From Euryarchaeota archaeon UBA557 (lineage in GTDB: Archaea; Thermoplasmatota; Poseidoniia; Poseidoniales; Thalassarchaeaceae), in the NCBI GenBank assembly GCA_002503285.1, contig DARI01000009.1, forward strand, positions 1-64,000: a stretch of DNA of 64,000 nt, written 5' to 3'. The position numbers were made by a program, and so were the translations under genes. Shown piece after piece: positions 8,892-18,507 of this stretch (position 1 is its first letter; each line of letters opens with the position of its first letter). Under the pieces are notes generated by a model. The model did no database searches. It saw nothing but the letters and a program-made list of their open reading frames with translations, and had not been told where the DNA came from.

Positions 8892-10058
8892 ATGTCAAAT
8901 GAAGGAAAATATGTCATACACGCATCCATTCGAACGGATGGAACAGTCGCAAGAAAGGATGTCATAGGAGCAATATTCGGTCAAACTGAAGGACTTCTTG
9001 GAGATCAATTGCAGTTAAGAAAGTTACAAAGAACAGGCCGCATTGGTCACGTCGATGTGGTGTTGCATCAAAATAAAGGAAAAGTACAGGGAGAAATACT
9101 GGTAACTTCATCACTAGATCAGGTGAGTACTGCAGTTATTGGCGCAGCTTTAGAAACTATTGAAAGAATAGGCCCATGTAAGTCATCGATAAAAGTAAAA
9201 CAAATTGAAAATATACGTTCTGCAAAGCGTGATCATGTAATTGATCGTGCAAAAGAATTACTCGTTAGTTTAGTTAATTCAGGTACAGATGAATCAAAGA
9301 ATATATTGGAAGAAGTACGATCGGTTCTTACATTAGATACAGAAATCGAAATTTCAGGAATGACCGCAGGCCCGAATGTTGAAAATAGCGAAGCGATAAT
9401 TATCGTTGAAGGCAGAAACGATGTTAGAAACCTATTGAAATATGGTATTAAAAACGCTATTGCAACAATGGGCTCAGGTATAAATTCCGAATTATTAACT
9501 CTTGCAAGTAAGAAAAAAATTGTTACAGCATTCCTAGATGGAGATAGAGGTGGAAAGTTATTACTTATGGAATTGAGTGGTAAATTAGGCAAATCTTTAA
9601 CTCACGTTTCCATAGCCCCCCAAAGCAGAGAAGTAGAACATTTAGAAGGTAAAGTAATAACAAAATGCTTGAATCAAAAAGAAGTTGCTTCAAAAGCCGT
9701 TGCTAGGATTCAAATAGAAATTCAGAAGGATGATGATGAAACAGTTGGTACTGGAAGTGAACTATTAGAGGCGCCAGAACATGTCAAAAAATGGGCAGAA
9801 TTATTGCAAGGCCTACCAAGGAATAATGCGATCATAATTCTTGAAGATGGCACGACTACAGATCCAATTGGTGCAAGTAGTCTAAAGGAATCCTTGGAAG
9901 AAACCAAAGGTGCACAAGGCCTTGTGTTTGCTGGAAAAATAAATGATAAAATATTTGATTATGCATCCGGTGCAGGGATTGAAAATGTATTAGGAAATTC
10001 TAGAGGCAAAGTATCTAGAAAGCAAGATGTACAAGCATTTTCACCAGATGATTTCTAA
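8892..10058 (+). CDS. dnaG: Archaeal DnaG-like primase (Toprim)
   Basis: Archaeal DnaG is a Toprim-domain protein found in the RNA exosome and has primase activity in vitro. The 388-residue protein has an N-terminal region ending in the Toprim core: IIVEGRNDVRNLL with the catalytic Glu, then FLDGDRGGKLL with the DxD metal site. I chose the ATG at 8892 because it has GGAG 9 bases upstream and begins MSNEGKYV as in relatives; an in-frame start 39 bp upstream would add an implausible Lys-rich leader. The C-terminal third contains further conserved segments. It stands alone behind a structured leader. Confidence 0.93.
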   Translation: MSNEGKYVIHASIRTDGTVARKDVIGAIFGQTEGLLGDQLQLRKLQRTGRIGHVDVVLHQNKGKVQGEILVTSSLDQVSTAVIGAALETIERIGPCKSSIKVKQIENIRSAKRDHVIDRAKELLVSLVNSGTDESKNILEEVRSVLTLDTEIEISGMTAGPNVENSEAIIIVEGRNDVRNLLKYGIKNAIATMGSGINSELLTLASKKKIVTAFLDGDRGGKLLLMELSGKLGKSLTHVSIAPQSREVEHLEGKVITKCLNQKEVASKAVARIQIEIQKDDDETVGTGSELLEAPEHVKKWAELLQGLPRNNAIIILEDGTTTDPIGASSLKESLEETKGAQGLVFAGKINDKIFDYASGAGIENVLGNSRGKVSRKQDVQAFSPDDF

Positions 10059-10179
10059 AAATTATGATAATCTAAGTCAATTTTTATAAAACTGACTAAT
10101 CCTAATTATATTAAAAATTAGCATAAAAGACATAAAAGTAATAGAAGCCATCAAAAGTCTTCTATGTCCGCTCGTAGTA

Positions 10180-12465
10180 ATGGAATCTTCCACCATGGCT
10201 GTTGTAACAGTTTATGCAATATTGATTATTGCATTGACAACTCTTTGGTTAAAACATAAAAGTATGATGAACAAAAGTAAAAAATTTCATTCAAGAATGG
10301 GATTATTACAAGGAAATTTAAATGAAACATCTAATTCTTTAGAATTATTATCTAGGGGAGTTAACACCATTCTATCTGATGCTCCAGAAGTACATGGGCT
10401 ACTCGACGTTCATAAATCCTTAGAAAATGCAGAAAAATTATTATTAAATCAGAATTTTAGTATAAGTTCCAGTGAATCATGCGCAATCGCAACTCACGCA
10501 ACTCACGCAATTCTAAACCACTATTCAGGAATTGATAATAATCAAACTACAGATATAATTTCTGGACTTTTACCACTTACAAAAAGATTAGACTCAATTT
10601 TAACTCAGTCAAATATGAGGGCCGAAGATATCGAATTAAATGGTAATGAACATAGACGAATCGGTGAACTATTTCATGCGATAGGCAGAACTGATCGTGC
10701 ATCAGATTTTTACAATGTGGCACATGAATTAAGCCCTGAAGATATTAAGCCATTAAGGGCCCTTGCAGGCATACAACGAAAAAATGGAGATCTAGAACTT
10801 CTAGATATTAGTTTAGAAAGACTATTAGCTATCAATCCAGATGATATCGAAGCTTTACAGGAACAAATTTTACTATTGACGGATTTAGATCCTTCAAGAG
10901 TAAAGAGAAATAAAAAACGATTAGAAGGGTTAGGAATAGAATTTACAAAAAACAATGGTCAATTATCAAATATTATAGAAAGGGCGAATATTGTCGGTCA
11001 GAATTTGCATATTCATAATTCCGAAGATATTGACGAATTATATAAAAAAGGATCAAAACTACTTTCTCTCGGAGAAATAAATACGGCCCTGGAATGTATT
11101 GAAAAAGTAATTAAATTAGATTCCAAAAATGGAAAGGCATGGCTTTTACACTCAAGAATCTTAGCAACAAATCCTCATAAAATAAAAGAAGCACTTTCCA
11201 GTATAAAAAAAGCACAAGGTTTGGGCGAATTCGGTATTATAATTGAATCAGAGATACTAGATAATAACGGGAAAAAACAACCAGCAATTGAAGTACTTGA
11301 AGAATATATTGTAAAATATCCCGAAAATCCTGAAGTTAGAGCAAAGCTAAGCCTTTTACTTCTTAGGTCTGGATCATTTGAATGGGCTAATAAAATACTA
11401 GAAGAAGCTCCTTTAGTTTCGTGGGAACATGAAGCATTGCATGTTATGAAAGGACGATTAAATCTTTCTAAAGTGGATGAAAATAGGGATAATACCGGTA
11501 AATATGATCAAATACTTCTTTTGGATTCAATTTCTTGTTTTGATTCAGCAATTGAATATAATCGCGAATCGGGATTAGCATGGTTAGGTAGGGCTAGAGC
11601 ATTGCGCTACCAAATGTCATACAATGAAGCAGAAATAGCACTAATTAGGGCCAGACGCCTGATACCAGAAAATCCTTCAATATCATTAGAAGAAGCTCAA
11701 TTAGCACTTGACTTAGGTAAAATTGATCAAGCAGATGTTATGATTTCATCAGCATCTACTAGGTTAAAAAATAACTCGACTATTTATTTTATAAAAGGAC
11801 TCATTGCGGCAAGAAAAGGACACTTGACTGAGGCACAAGACTTCTTCTCAAGAACACTTGAAATGGATAAAAATCACGTTAGAGCCCGATTAAACAGGTG
11901 TTCTGCAGCATTGTTGAGAGAAGAATTAAGCCTTGCGCTTGATGATGCTAATCTATTAGTTGAGAATAGGCCGAATCTAAGTTTAGCAAAATTAAGAAGA
12001 TCTGAAATATTAATGAATCTTGGAGATTGGTCAGAAGCAGAATCTGAATTAAGGGGCTTATTGAAAGAAAATTCTGAATATACAATGGCTCTAGTCCATT
12101 TAGGAACATGTATGAATGCAATGGGAAGGGCAGAACAAGCAGAAAAACCATTAAATAAAGCAATAAATATCGATCCAACTCTTTCCGATGCATGGTATCA
12201 AAGGGGATTATTATATCTTGATTTTGGTAGATTAGATGAAGCCTTCTCCGATTTTGAAAATGCTGCGCGATGTAATCCTAGACATTTGGATGCCAATCTT
12301 AGAATCGCAGCCATATTACATGAAGGCGAATATCCAGAAAAAGCAATATCAGCTTGGAGAGCAGTTTTGAATATAGACTCTGAACATAAACTAGCTAGGC
12401 GAAGACTAGAAGAATCTAGAGAAAAGGTTTCAACTAGAAATTCTAATTATATTACAAAGCATTAA
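10180..12465 (+). CDS. TPR-repeat membrane-anchored protein
   Basis: A 761-residue protein with one N-terminal membrane helix (about residues 6-24) and a long array of tetratricopeptide repeats. Repeat signatures such as ALECIEKVIKLDSKNGKAWLLHSR, AQDFFSRTLEMDKNHVRARLNRC, PLNKAINIDPTLSDAWYQRG and AFSDFENAARCNPRHLDANLR run from about residue 160 to the end. TPR arrays build protein-protein scaffolds; the partner is unknown. The orientation of the TPR part is not clear. The ATG at 10180 is used; an ATG five codons later is an alternative. It is followed closely by a redoxin gene. Confidence 0.85.
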   Translation: MESSTMAVVTVYAILIIALTTLWLKHKSMMNKSKKFHSRMGLLQGNLNETSNSLELLSRGVNTILSDAPEVHGLLDVHKSLENAEKLLLNQNFSISSSESCAIATHATHAILNHYSGIDNNQTTDIISGLLPLTKRLDSILTQSNMRAEDIELNGNEHRRIGELFHAIGRTDRASDFYNVAHELSPEDIKPLRALAGIQRKNGDLELLDISLERLLAINPDDIEALQEQILLLTDLDPSRVKRNKKRLEGLGIEFTKNNGQLSNIIERANIVGQNLHIHNSEDIDELYKKGSKLLSLGEINTALECIEKVIKLDSKNGKAWLLHSRILATNPHKIKEALSSIKKAQGLGEFGIIIESEILDNNGKKQPAIEVLEEYIVKYPENPEVRAKLSLLLLRSGSFEWANKILEEAPLVSWEHEALHVMKGRLNLSKVDENRDNTGKYDQILLLDSISCFDSAIEYNRESGLAWLGRARALRYQMSYNEAEIALIRARRLIPENPSISLEEAQLALDLGKIDQADVMISSASTRLKNNSTIYFIKGLIAARKGHLTEAQDFFSRTLEMDKNHVRARLNRCSAALLREELSLALDDANLLVENRPNLSLAKLRRSEILMNLGDWSEAESELRGLLKENSEYTMALVHLGTCMNAMGRAEQAEKPLNKAINIDPTLSDAWYQRGLLYLDFGRLDEAFSDFENAARCNPRHLDANLRIAAILHEGEYPEKAISAWRAVLNIDSEHKLARRRLEESREKVSTRNSNYITKH

Positions 12466-12490
12466 TTCTCTAATTGCTTTGGATTATTAT

Positions 12491-13045
12491 ATGAATGTGT
12501 CACTAGGAATAGAACCAGGAGAATTAGCACCAGAATTTTCATTAAAAAATGCTAATTTTTTAATAAACAAACCCACTGTTTCCCTTTCGGATATTATGGA
12601 TGATAATGGCGCTATAATATTATTTACATGCAATCATTGTCCATATGTAGTTGGTTCAGAATCAAGAATTGAAATTTTATCTAAAAAAGCAAAGGAGAAT
12701 AAAATTGGTTTTGTAGGAATAAATTCTAATGATCCAATAAATTACACTACTGATTCATGGGAAAATATGGTAAAAAGAGCTAACTCTGGTATGTCATATC
12801 CGTACCTTGTAGATGATACGCAAGAAGTTGCAATAAAATATGGTGCAGAAAGAACCCCTGAATTCTATCTAGTAAATAAATCAGGATTAGTTGTTTATCG
12901 AGGAAGAATGGATGATTCACCACGTGATCCTTCTCATGCGACAACTTCAGAATTATCAGATGCAATAGATTTTATTGTAATGGGTAAAGATATTTCAGAA
13001 TCTAGAACAGTAAGTATAGGGTGTTCTATTAAATGGAAAATATAA
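12491..13045 (+). CDS. Thioredoxin-like redoxin
   Basis: A 184-residue AhpC/TSA-Redoxin family protein with a thioredoxin fold. The segment ILFTCNHCPYV carries a CxxC (CNHC) at the usual redox-active position, and RTPEFYLV provides the cis-Pro loop. This CNHCPYV form is typical of soluble redoxins annotated as thioredoxin family proteins of unknown substrate. A third Cys near the end (IGCSIKWK) is also typical. The ATG at 12491 is chosen over a TTG 12 bp upstream. It lies about 25 bp after the TPR gene and is probably cotranscribed. Confidence 0.85.
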   Translation: MNVSLGIEPGELAPEFSLKNANFLINKPTVSLSDIMDDNGAIILFTCNHCPYVVGSESRIEILSKKAKENKIGFVGINSNDPINYTTDSWENMVKRANSGMSYPYLVDDTQEVAIKYGAERTPEFYLVNKSGLVVYRGRMDDSPRDPSHATTSELSDAIDFIVMGKDISESRTVSIGCSIKWKI

Positions 13046-13047
13046 AT

Positions 13048-13470
13048 TTAATATTGTTCTAATACTAATTCAGTTTGTGTAGAACTTATATCACCGGGCG
13101 CAGCCAACCACATTTTATCTAGCATATTCCTGAGTCCAACAGTATCATCAACGTGTACAATTGCAATCAAATCAGCATCTCCACTGATTTCATATACTGA
13201 TTCAACACCATTCCATCCTGCAAATTCTCCGGCTAAAGTTCCAATTTCGGTCCCTGGTCCAATTTTCATTCTTATAAGTGCAGATAATCCAATTCCAGCC
13301 TCTCTAACGGTATATCCTCTTATGACACCCTCATCTTCCAATTTACGCATTCTAGTTCTCACAGTCCTCTCAGTAACTCCAACAGTTTTTGCAATATCCA
13401 CATAAGGGGCTCTGCCATTATCTCTCAATACGGATAATATTCCTCTATCTAAAGAATCGATGTTTATCAT
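13048..13470 (-). CDS. Lrp/AsnC-family transcriptional regulator
   Basis: A 140-residue feast/famine regulator. The N-terminal winged helix is clear (LSVLRDNGRAPYVDIAKTVG, then TERTVRTRMRKLEDEGVI), followed by a RAM effector domain (about residues 63-140) with the GDADLIAIVHVDD segment. Such proteins bind DNA as dimers or octamers and often sense amino acids. It converges with the redoxin gene, two bases apart, and faces a 317-bp AT-rich upstream region where it may regulate itself. The target is unknown. Confidence 0.9.
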   Translation of the reverse strand: MINIDSLDRGILSVLRDNGRAPYVDIAKTVGVTERTVRTRMRKLEDEGVIRGYTVREAGIGLSALIRMKIGPGTEIGTLAGEFAGWNGVESVYEISGDADLIAIVHVDDTVGLRNMLDKMWLAAPGDISSTQTELVLEQY

Positions 13471-13787
13471 ATATAATCCGAAAAGTAAATCTTATTTGTA
13501 CTTTTATTCCAGTTAATAATATATTTTTAAATATATATTACCGGTTTATAGCATATATTTTAAATCATTAAAAAACTTATTTTAAAATATGAGCCCTGTA
13601 AATACAGTTTATCCGGATCGAAGTTTTATCTATTTATTCCAGGAATTAAAAGATATCATTGGAAAGATGACATAATTCTCAAATTAATATGGATGAATTA
13701 TAAAAATAATATTGAAATGACTTTGCTGAGTTAATTAATATTTATAATCCCGTTACATTCACAAAGACAATCCCATCCGTCTCATAT
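13471..13787. promoter_or_regulatory. Divergent intergenic region between lrp and eno
   Basis: This 317-bp AT-rich region has no supported gene. It separates the divergent Lrp-type regulator and enolase. A TATA-like element for enolase (AATATTTATAAT, about 13737-13748) lies some 40 bp before its ATG. A run of A/T (about 13516-13540) could serve as the regulator's promoter. I see no tRNA, long inverted repeat or conserved ORF in it. Confidence 0.5.
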
Positions 13788-15041
13788 ATGGGATTGCCCA
13801 TAAGCAATTTAAATGGAAGAATGATACTTGACTCGCGAGGAAACCCAACGATTGAGGTAGATTGCTATGCTAGTATCGATATCCCGTCTAGGGCAGCAGT
13901 ACCTTCAGGAGCATCTACAGGAAGTTATGAGGCTGTAGAATTACGAGATAACCATGATGAAAAATGGAATGGTAAAGGAGTAGATATTGCCGTAGGCAAT
14001 ATAAATGGAATAATAAAAAATTCATTGGTCGGCATCGACGTATCAGATCAAGAAAAAATTGATAAAATTATGCTAGATTTAGATGGGTCTCCAAACAAAT
14101 CAAAATTAGGTGCAAATGCAATTCTAGGCGTTTCCTTGGCTTGCTTACGAGGAGCTGCAGGTATAGGATATCCATTATGGTCATACATTGCAAAAAATGA
14201 AGAAAAATGTACTTTACCAGTACCTTTAATGAATATATTAAATGGTGGTGCACATGCAAACTCTAATGTAGATGTACAAGAATTTATGATTGTACCACAT
14301 GGTTTCACCGATTTTAAAGTAGCCCTAAGGGCTGGAGTCGAAATATATCACACTTTAAAATCAATTTTAAATAAAAATAATCTGTTAGGAGGTATCGGAG
14401 ATGAAGGGGGCTTTGCCCCCAATTTAAGATGTAATGAGGATGGATTGATATATGTTCAACAGGCAATATTAGAATCAGGATATAAACCAGGAACTGAGGT
14501 CTCAATAGCACTTGACGTCGCTGCTCAAGAATTTTATTATGAAGGAAAATATAAAATTGATGGTAAACTAATCTCTGGATTAGAGTTAGCAAATATCTAT
14601 TCCAAATGGATTTCATCTTATCCTATAGTTTCAATAGAAGATCCATTTGGAGAAGATGATTGGAATTCTTGGATTGAATTTACAAAAAAAGAAGGACATA
14701 GGGTACAAATAGTCGGGGACGATTTATACGTTACTAATCCAGAAAGATTTGAAAAAGGAATTAAACTTTCTGCCTCTAATGCAATATTGATAAAATTAAA
14801 TCAAATAGGGACTTTTACTGAAACTATGAAAGTTATAAAGATGGCAAAAGAAGCAGGATTTAGGACAATAATCAGTCATAGATCCGGAGAAACAAATGAT
14901 GATATAATTTCTGATATAGCAGTTGGAACTAATGCGGGCCAAATAAAAACAGGTGCACCTGCTAGAAGTGATAGAACATCAAAATATAATCAATTACTAA
15001 GAATTTATGAAGATTGTAATGAATACACTAAACTATTCTAG
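13788..15041 (+). CDS. eno: Enolase
   Basis: Enolase interconverts 2-phosphoglycerate and phosphoenolpyruvate. The 417-residue protein shows ILDSRGNPTIEVD at the N terminus, the SGASTGSYEAVELRD loop, NGGAHANSNVDVQEFMIVPHG, GDEGGFAPN, the metal ligands in SIEDPF and VGDDLYVTN, and the C-terminal ISHRSGETNDD plus KTGAPARSDRTSKYN. All catalytic motifs are intact. Its 3' end overlaps the convergent deoxyhypusine synthase gene by 9 bp. In many archaea eno lies beside the rpoN/rpsB ribosomal cluster; here it is far from that cluster. Confidence 0.97.
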   Translation: MGLPISNLNGRMILDSRGNPTIEVDCYASIDIPSRAAVPSGASTGSYEAVELRDNHDEKWNGKGVDIAVGNINGIIKNSLVGIDVSDQEKIDKIMLDLDGSPNKSKLGANAILGVSLACLRGAAGIGYPLWSYIAKNEEKCTLPVPLMNILNGGAHANSNVDVQEFMIVPHGFTDFKVALRAGVEIYHTLKSILNKNNLLGGIGDEGGFAPNLRCNEDGLIYVQQAILESGYKPGTEVSIALDVAAQEFYYEGKYKIDGKLISGLELANIYSKWISSYPIVSIEDPFGEDDWNSWIEFTKKEGHRVQIVGDDLYVTNPERFEKGIKLSASNAILIKLNQIGTFTETMKVIKMAKEAGFRTIISHRSGETNDDIISDIAVGTNAGQIKTGAPARSDRTSKYNQLLRIYEDCNEYTKLF

Positions 15042-15980
15042 TGATTTTAATAGTAATGGTAAAACAATGGTAGCATCTGATTCTATCATAAATCTTGGAG
15101 TATCGACATCTAATTTTCCCCAACTTATCTTTTCAGTGGGAGGCGCTCCAGAATATCCTCCATATGATGATTTAGATTCGCTAATTTGTGCAAACCATTT
15201 CCAACGACTTACTTTTATGCCTACATCTTGTTCTAACATTGGCACGACACAAATTGCAAAATCTCCGGCAATACCGCCTCCAACTTGTAATATTCCAGTT
15301 GGAGAATCATCTTCTCTATACCAATCTGCAAGTTCCTGCATAGCATACAAACCCCCCTTTACTATATCTGAACTCTTTAATGTACAATCTAAAACTCTCG
15401 CAGCAAGTATATTCCCCAATGTTGAATCTTCCCAACCAGGGACAAATATTGGTAGATTGGCATCTGCCGCAGCCAATAACCATGAATTTTCTGGATTTGC
15501 ATCAAATTCTATATCACTATGCAATAAGATGTCATATAGATATTCATGCGGAAATCTTTTGTCACCAGCCGCTTCAGCATTTTTCCATAAAGGCAATAGT
15601 AATTTCTCAATTTTCCTAACCGCCTCTTCTTCAGGTATCGCAACGTCCGTAACCCGATTCATTCCCCTGTCTCTGAGTGCAGCATCATTTTCTGCCGTCA
15701 TCTCTCTCCAATTAGGAATCTTCTCATAACTTGAATGTGCAACTAAATTAAACAAATCTTCTTCTAAATTGGCACCCGTACAACAAATTGCATGAATTTT
15801 TTGGGATCTGATTACAGGCGCCAGAGTCCTTCCTATTTCAGCAGTAGACATGGCACCAGCCAAAGTAATCATCATCCTTCCTTTATTATCAATGAATTTT
15901 CTTAGAGAATCAGAACATTCTGCTAATACTCCAGCATTAAAATGCCTATAATTTTCCTCAATGAACTTTCTTATTGACAT
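15033..15980 (-). CDS. Deoxyhypusine synthase family protein
   Basis: Deoxyhypusine synthase transfers an aminobutyl group from spermidine to a Lys of translation factor aIF5A. This 315-residue protein has the family Rossmann-like fold segments (LAGAMSTAEIGRTL, CCTGANLEEDLF) and the catalytic Lys in SWGKL near residue 289. The loop before it reads GGYSGAPPTEKISWGK, whereas classical enzymes have a GSDSGARPDEAVSWGK-type loop, so it belongs to a variant subgroup whose members may be deoxyhypusine or homospermidine synthase-like. Start ATG with GGTGAT upstream. The speD gene ends one base before this ATG, so the two form an operon. Confidence 0.85.
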   Translation of the reverse strand: MSIRKFIEENYRHFNAGVLAECSDSLRKFIDNKGRMMITLAGAMSTAEIGRTLAPVIRSQKIHAICCTGANLEEDLFNLVAHSSYEKIPNWREMTAENDAALRDRGMNRVTDVAIPEEEAVRKIEKLLLPLWKNAEAAGDKRFPHEYLYDILLHSDIEFDANPENSWLLAAADANLPIFVPGWEDSTLGNILAARVLDCTLKSSDIVKGGLYAMQELADWYREDDSPTGILQVGGGIAGDFAICVVPMLEQDVGIKVSRWKWFAQISESKSSYGGYSGAPPTEKISWGKLDVDTPRFMIESDATIVLPLLLKSLE

Positions 15981-16394
15981 TTAATCACCCTTTAATAAAA
16001 ATCTTTTTACAGATTCCTCTCTTACCAAATGCAAATTATCTATAGACATTGAAAGAATAATTTTTAATTCATCCACAATTATTTGGGGATTATTTTTTCC
16101 ACATGTAAAGACATCTATTGCGAGGATACCAATTTCCGAATAACAATGTGCAGTAACGTGACTTTCATCCACTAACACAACAGCTGCAAATCCCGGGGGG
16201 CTATCTGTTCCATCAAATTCTACAACGTGGGCGTGAACTTCCTTTACTCCGGCTTTTTTAATACAATTTCTAAGGATTTTTAACATCCATTTACCATCTT
16301 CGTGAACAGGTGGATTATAATTAATATAATCTAAAAAAATATGAACTCCTCTACTTTCATTCGTGTCCATATTGGTTGACCCATAATCTATCAT
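15981..16394 (-). CDS. speD: S-adenosylmethionine decarboxylase-family proenzyme
   Basis: A 137-residue pyruvoyl enzyme of the SpeD/SpeH family, which makes decarboxylated AdoMet for spermidine synthesis. The self-cleavage site is E77-S78 in VDESHVTAH, and the proton-donor His83 and Cys98 (in DVFTCG) sit at the spacing of the Thermotoga enzyme (Ser63, His68, Cys83). The residues after His83 are Cys-Tyr-Ser instead of the usual Thr-Trp-Pro, which could affect specificity; some archaeal relatives are arginine decarboxylases. It is directly upstream of the deoxyhypusine synthase gene, fitting a polyamine/hypusine unit. Confidence 0.88.
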   Translation of the reverse strand: MIDYGSTNMDTNESRGVHIFLDYINYNPPVHEDGKWMLKILRNCIKKAGVKEVHAHVVEFDGTDSPPGFAAVVLVDESHVTAHCYSEIGILAIDVFTCGKNNPQIIVDELKIILSMSIDNLHLVREESVKRFLLKGD

Positions 16395-16439
16395 AAATAT
16401 AATTTTAGATAGTATAATTATAAAAATAACTAATTAACT

Positions 16440-17573
16440 TTACTTAATTAACCAATTTTTTAATCTTAACAATCCTTCTGTAATGACATCTTCATCCGAA
16501 GCATATGAAACTCTAACAAAACCTGCCCCTCCTGCAATTAATGATGCTGGAATTAATTGTACTCCGGCCTCTAGTGCACCATCTGCGAATTCAACATCAC
16601 TCATCCCGGTTCCAGTAACATCAACGAAAACATAGAAAGCACCTTCTGGCTCAGTAATTCTCAATCCAGGTATTTCTGAAAGTCCCTCAATCATAAGTTT
16701 CCTCCTTTTCAAATATTCTTGATTAAACTCGTCAACTTCATTATCACATTTTAATGCTATTTTTGCTGCATCCATTAGGAATGTTGGAACATGGGATGCA
16801 GAATTTGCTTGACTTTTTGCCGCGGCCTTCATTGCTTCTGATGGGCCTGCTAGAAATCCAAGTCGCATGCCAGTCATGGCCCAAGACTTTGACCACCCGT
16901 TAACTACAATCGTACGTTCCATTCCTCCAGGTAATGCAGCAGGTGAAATATGGGGATAATCTACCCAGACTAACCTTGCATATATTTCATCGGATACAAT
17001 CCAAAGATCGTATTCTTTAGCAATATCGACAATCTCTTGTATTTCCGAAGGGGTGAATACTGCTCCAGTTGGATTACATGGAGAATTTAACAAAATCATC
17101 TTAGTTTTATCAGTTATTGAATTTCTAATTGCATCCATATCAGGATGAAAATTATCTTTTCTAACTGGAACATGGACAGGTATAGCCCCAATAAATTTTA
17201 ACATTGGTTCATATGATGCCCAAGATGGAGCAAGCAATATGGCCTCATCTCCGGGCATAGTTGTAATTAAAAAAGAATAAAGCAAACCTTGTTTTGCACC
17301 GGGAGTAATAATTATATCTTCAGGAGGATATCTTAAATTGTGTTTATCATCAAGGTAGTTTGCAACTTCTTTACACAAGTCTAAAGATCCCGCTCCCCTT
17401 GTATACTTTGTTTTACCCTCTCTTAAACCTTTAATTGCAGTTTCTATTACTTTATCAGGAGTATCAAATCCCGGCTCGCCCACAGTCCACCTAATCACAC
17501 CTTCTGCAGGTGGTTGAAGATAAGGTGCAAACCCTACTCCGAGTCCATCATACCTCTCGGATACTCTCGGCAC
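16440..17573 (-). CDS. PLP-dependent aminotransferase, aspartate type
   Basis: A 377-residue class I/II (fold type I) aminotransferase. The pyridoxal-phosphate Lys is in NGWSKSWAMTGMRLGF, with substrate and cofactor motifs NSPCNPTGAVF, VSDEIYARL and the C-terminal Arg in VRVSYA. It resembles aspartate or aromatic aminotransferases, but substrate cannot be settled from sequence alone. The start is GTG, with MPRVSERYDGLG matching the family N terminus. It is preceded by a short gap and tRNA-Cys on the other strand. Confidence 0.92.
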   Translation of the reverse strand: MPRVSERYDGLGVGFAPYLQPPAEGVIRWTVGEPGFDTPDKVIETAIKGLREGKTKYTRGAGSLDLCKEVANYLDDKHNLRYPPEDIIITPGAKQGLLYSFLITTMPGDEAILLAPSWASYEPMLKFIGAIPVHVPVRKDNFHPDMDAIRNSITDKTKMILLNSPCNPTGAVFTPSEIQEIVDIAKEYDLWIVSDEIYARLVWVDYPHISPAALPGGMERTIVVNGWSKSWAMTGMRLGFLAGPSEAMKAAAKSQANSASHVPTFLMDAAKIALKCDNEVDEFNQEYLKRRKLMIEGLSEIPGLRITEPEGAFYVFVDVTGTGMSDVEFADGALEAGVQLIPASLIAGGAGFVRVSYASDEDVITEGLLRLKNWLIK

Positions 17574-17671
17574 ATAGTTGTCCGAGTGTTTAACCTACAT
17601 GATAGTATGCAAGGAAAATTAAATTATGGACGAACAATATTCAAAGAGAGCGTTCCACTCGCTGAGTACAA

Positions 17672-17745
17672 GCACGGATGGCAGAGTAGCTATGCAAGGG
17701 ATTGCAGATCCCTGGACCTGGGTGCAAATCCCGGTCCGTGCTCCA
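17672..17745 (+). tRNA. tRNA-Cys (GCA)
   Basis: The acceptor stem GCACGGA pairs with TCCGTGC, followed by discriminator T and an encoded CCA. The anticodon loop TTGCAGA gives anticodon GCA, flanked by AGGGA/TCCCT. The T arm CTGGG/CCCGG closes a TGCAAAT loop. No intron is seen. Cys tRNAs in archaea carry U at the discriminator, in agreement. Confidence 0.95.
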
Positions 17746-17757
17746 AAAAATTATTTT

Positions 17758-18453
17758 TTATTTACCTAGCCTAGGTCGCCATTCCATATTGTAATGAGGC
17801 CCAATTCCGGATATTTCAAAAATATCTGATACAATCTTAAAGCCACATCTTGAATACATTGATACAGCTCTAATTCTTGCATTACACCAGATACCAGTAT
17901 TCTCTTTACTAACTTCATTTTGTAGATTTTTCACTATATACGAACCTATTCCTTTATTCCTAAAATCAGGATCAACTGCCATGCCTCTAATCCTATATTT
18001 ACAACCTGCTACAGCATCTATTTGTAACGTCGCACATCCTATTATTTTTTTCCCATTGTATACGCAAACAAATCTTGTTTCATCATCATCATCTACTCCG
18101 GGATAATATTCACTACCTTTGGGTAATCCAATCCTCAATACCCTATATCTTAAATCTAAATGATCATTATCAATAGTTTTTAGCCATCTTAAATCATACT
18201 TCATACCAATCCGTGTATCCACAGGTATTTCAAACGGTTTTACAGTATTATTTTTATTCTGACTCAATATTCTTCGGAGAAAATCAATTATTACCACCAA
18301 AATGAACAATATTGCCACTCCTATGCAAAAGATGAATGAGTATAATAAAATAACAAAGGTGTATTCCAATATGATACCCAAGATTGGATTCATGAAGATT
18401 AAGGGAAACTGGAGACATATAAACAATATGCTAAGGTAAAGAAATATTACCAT
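17758..18453 (-). CDS. GNAT acetyltransferase with N-terminal membrane helices
   Basis: A 231-residue protein. The C-terminal 140 residues form a GNAT N-acetyltransferase: the acetyl-CoA loop is RGMAVDPDFRNKGIGSYIV, followed by MYSRCGFKIV. The first 65 residues are strongly hydrophobic with two predicted membrane helices, which is unusual for GNATs. The ATG at 18453 gives this fusion; a soluble start at the Met before KYDLRWLK (about residue 84) is possible if the membrane part is not translated. The substrate is unknown. Confidence 0.75.
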   Translation of the reverse strand: MVIFLYLSILFICLQFPLIFMNPILGIILEYTFVILLYSFIFCIGVAILFILVVIIDFLRRILSQNKNNTVKPFEIPVDTRIGMKYDLRWLKTIDNDHLDLRYRVLRIGLPKGSEYYPGVDDDDETRFVCVYNGKKIIGCATLQIDAVAGCKYRIRGMAVDPDFRNKGIGSYIVKNLQNEVSKENTGIWCNARIRAVSMYSRCGFKIVSDIFEISGIGPHYNMEWRPRLGK

Positions 18454-18507
18454 AATTAACTCATCTTATATCGGCGCTTTAAAGTGATAATTATCCTCGG
18501 AAATGAT

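Noticed and set aside
15007..15729. 240-residue plus-strand reading frame opposite the deoxyhypusine synthase gene
   Set aside because: The opposite strand encodes a complete recognised protein, and this frame has low-complexity content with no domain.
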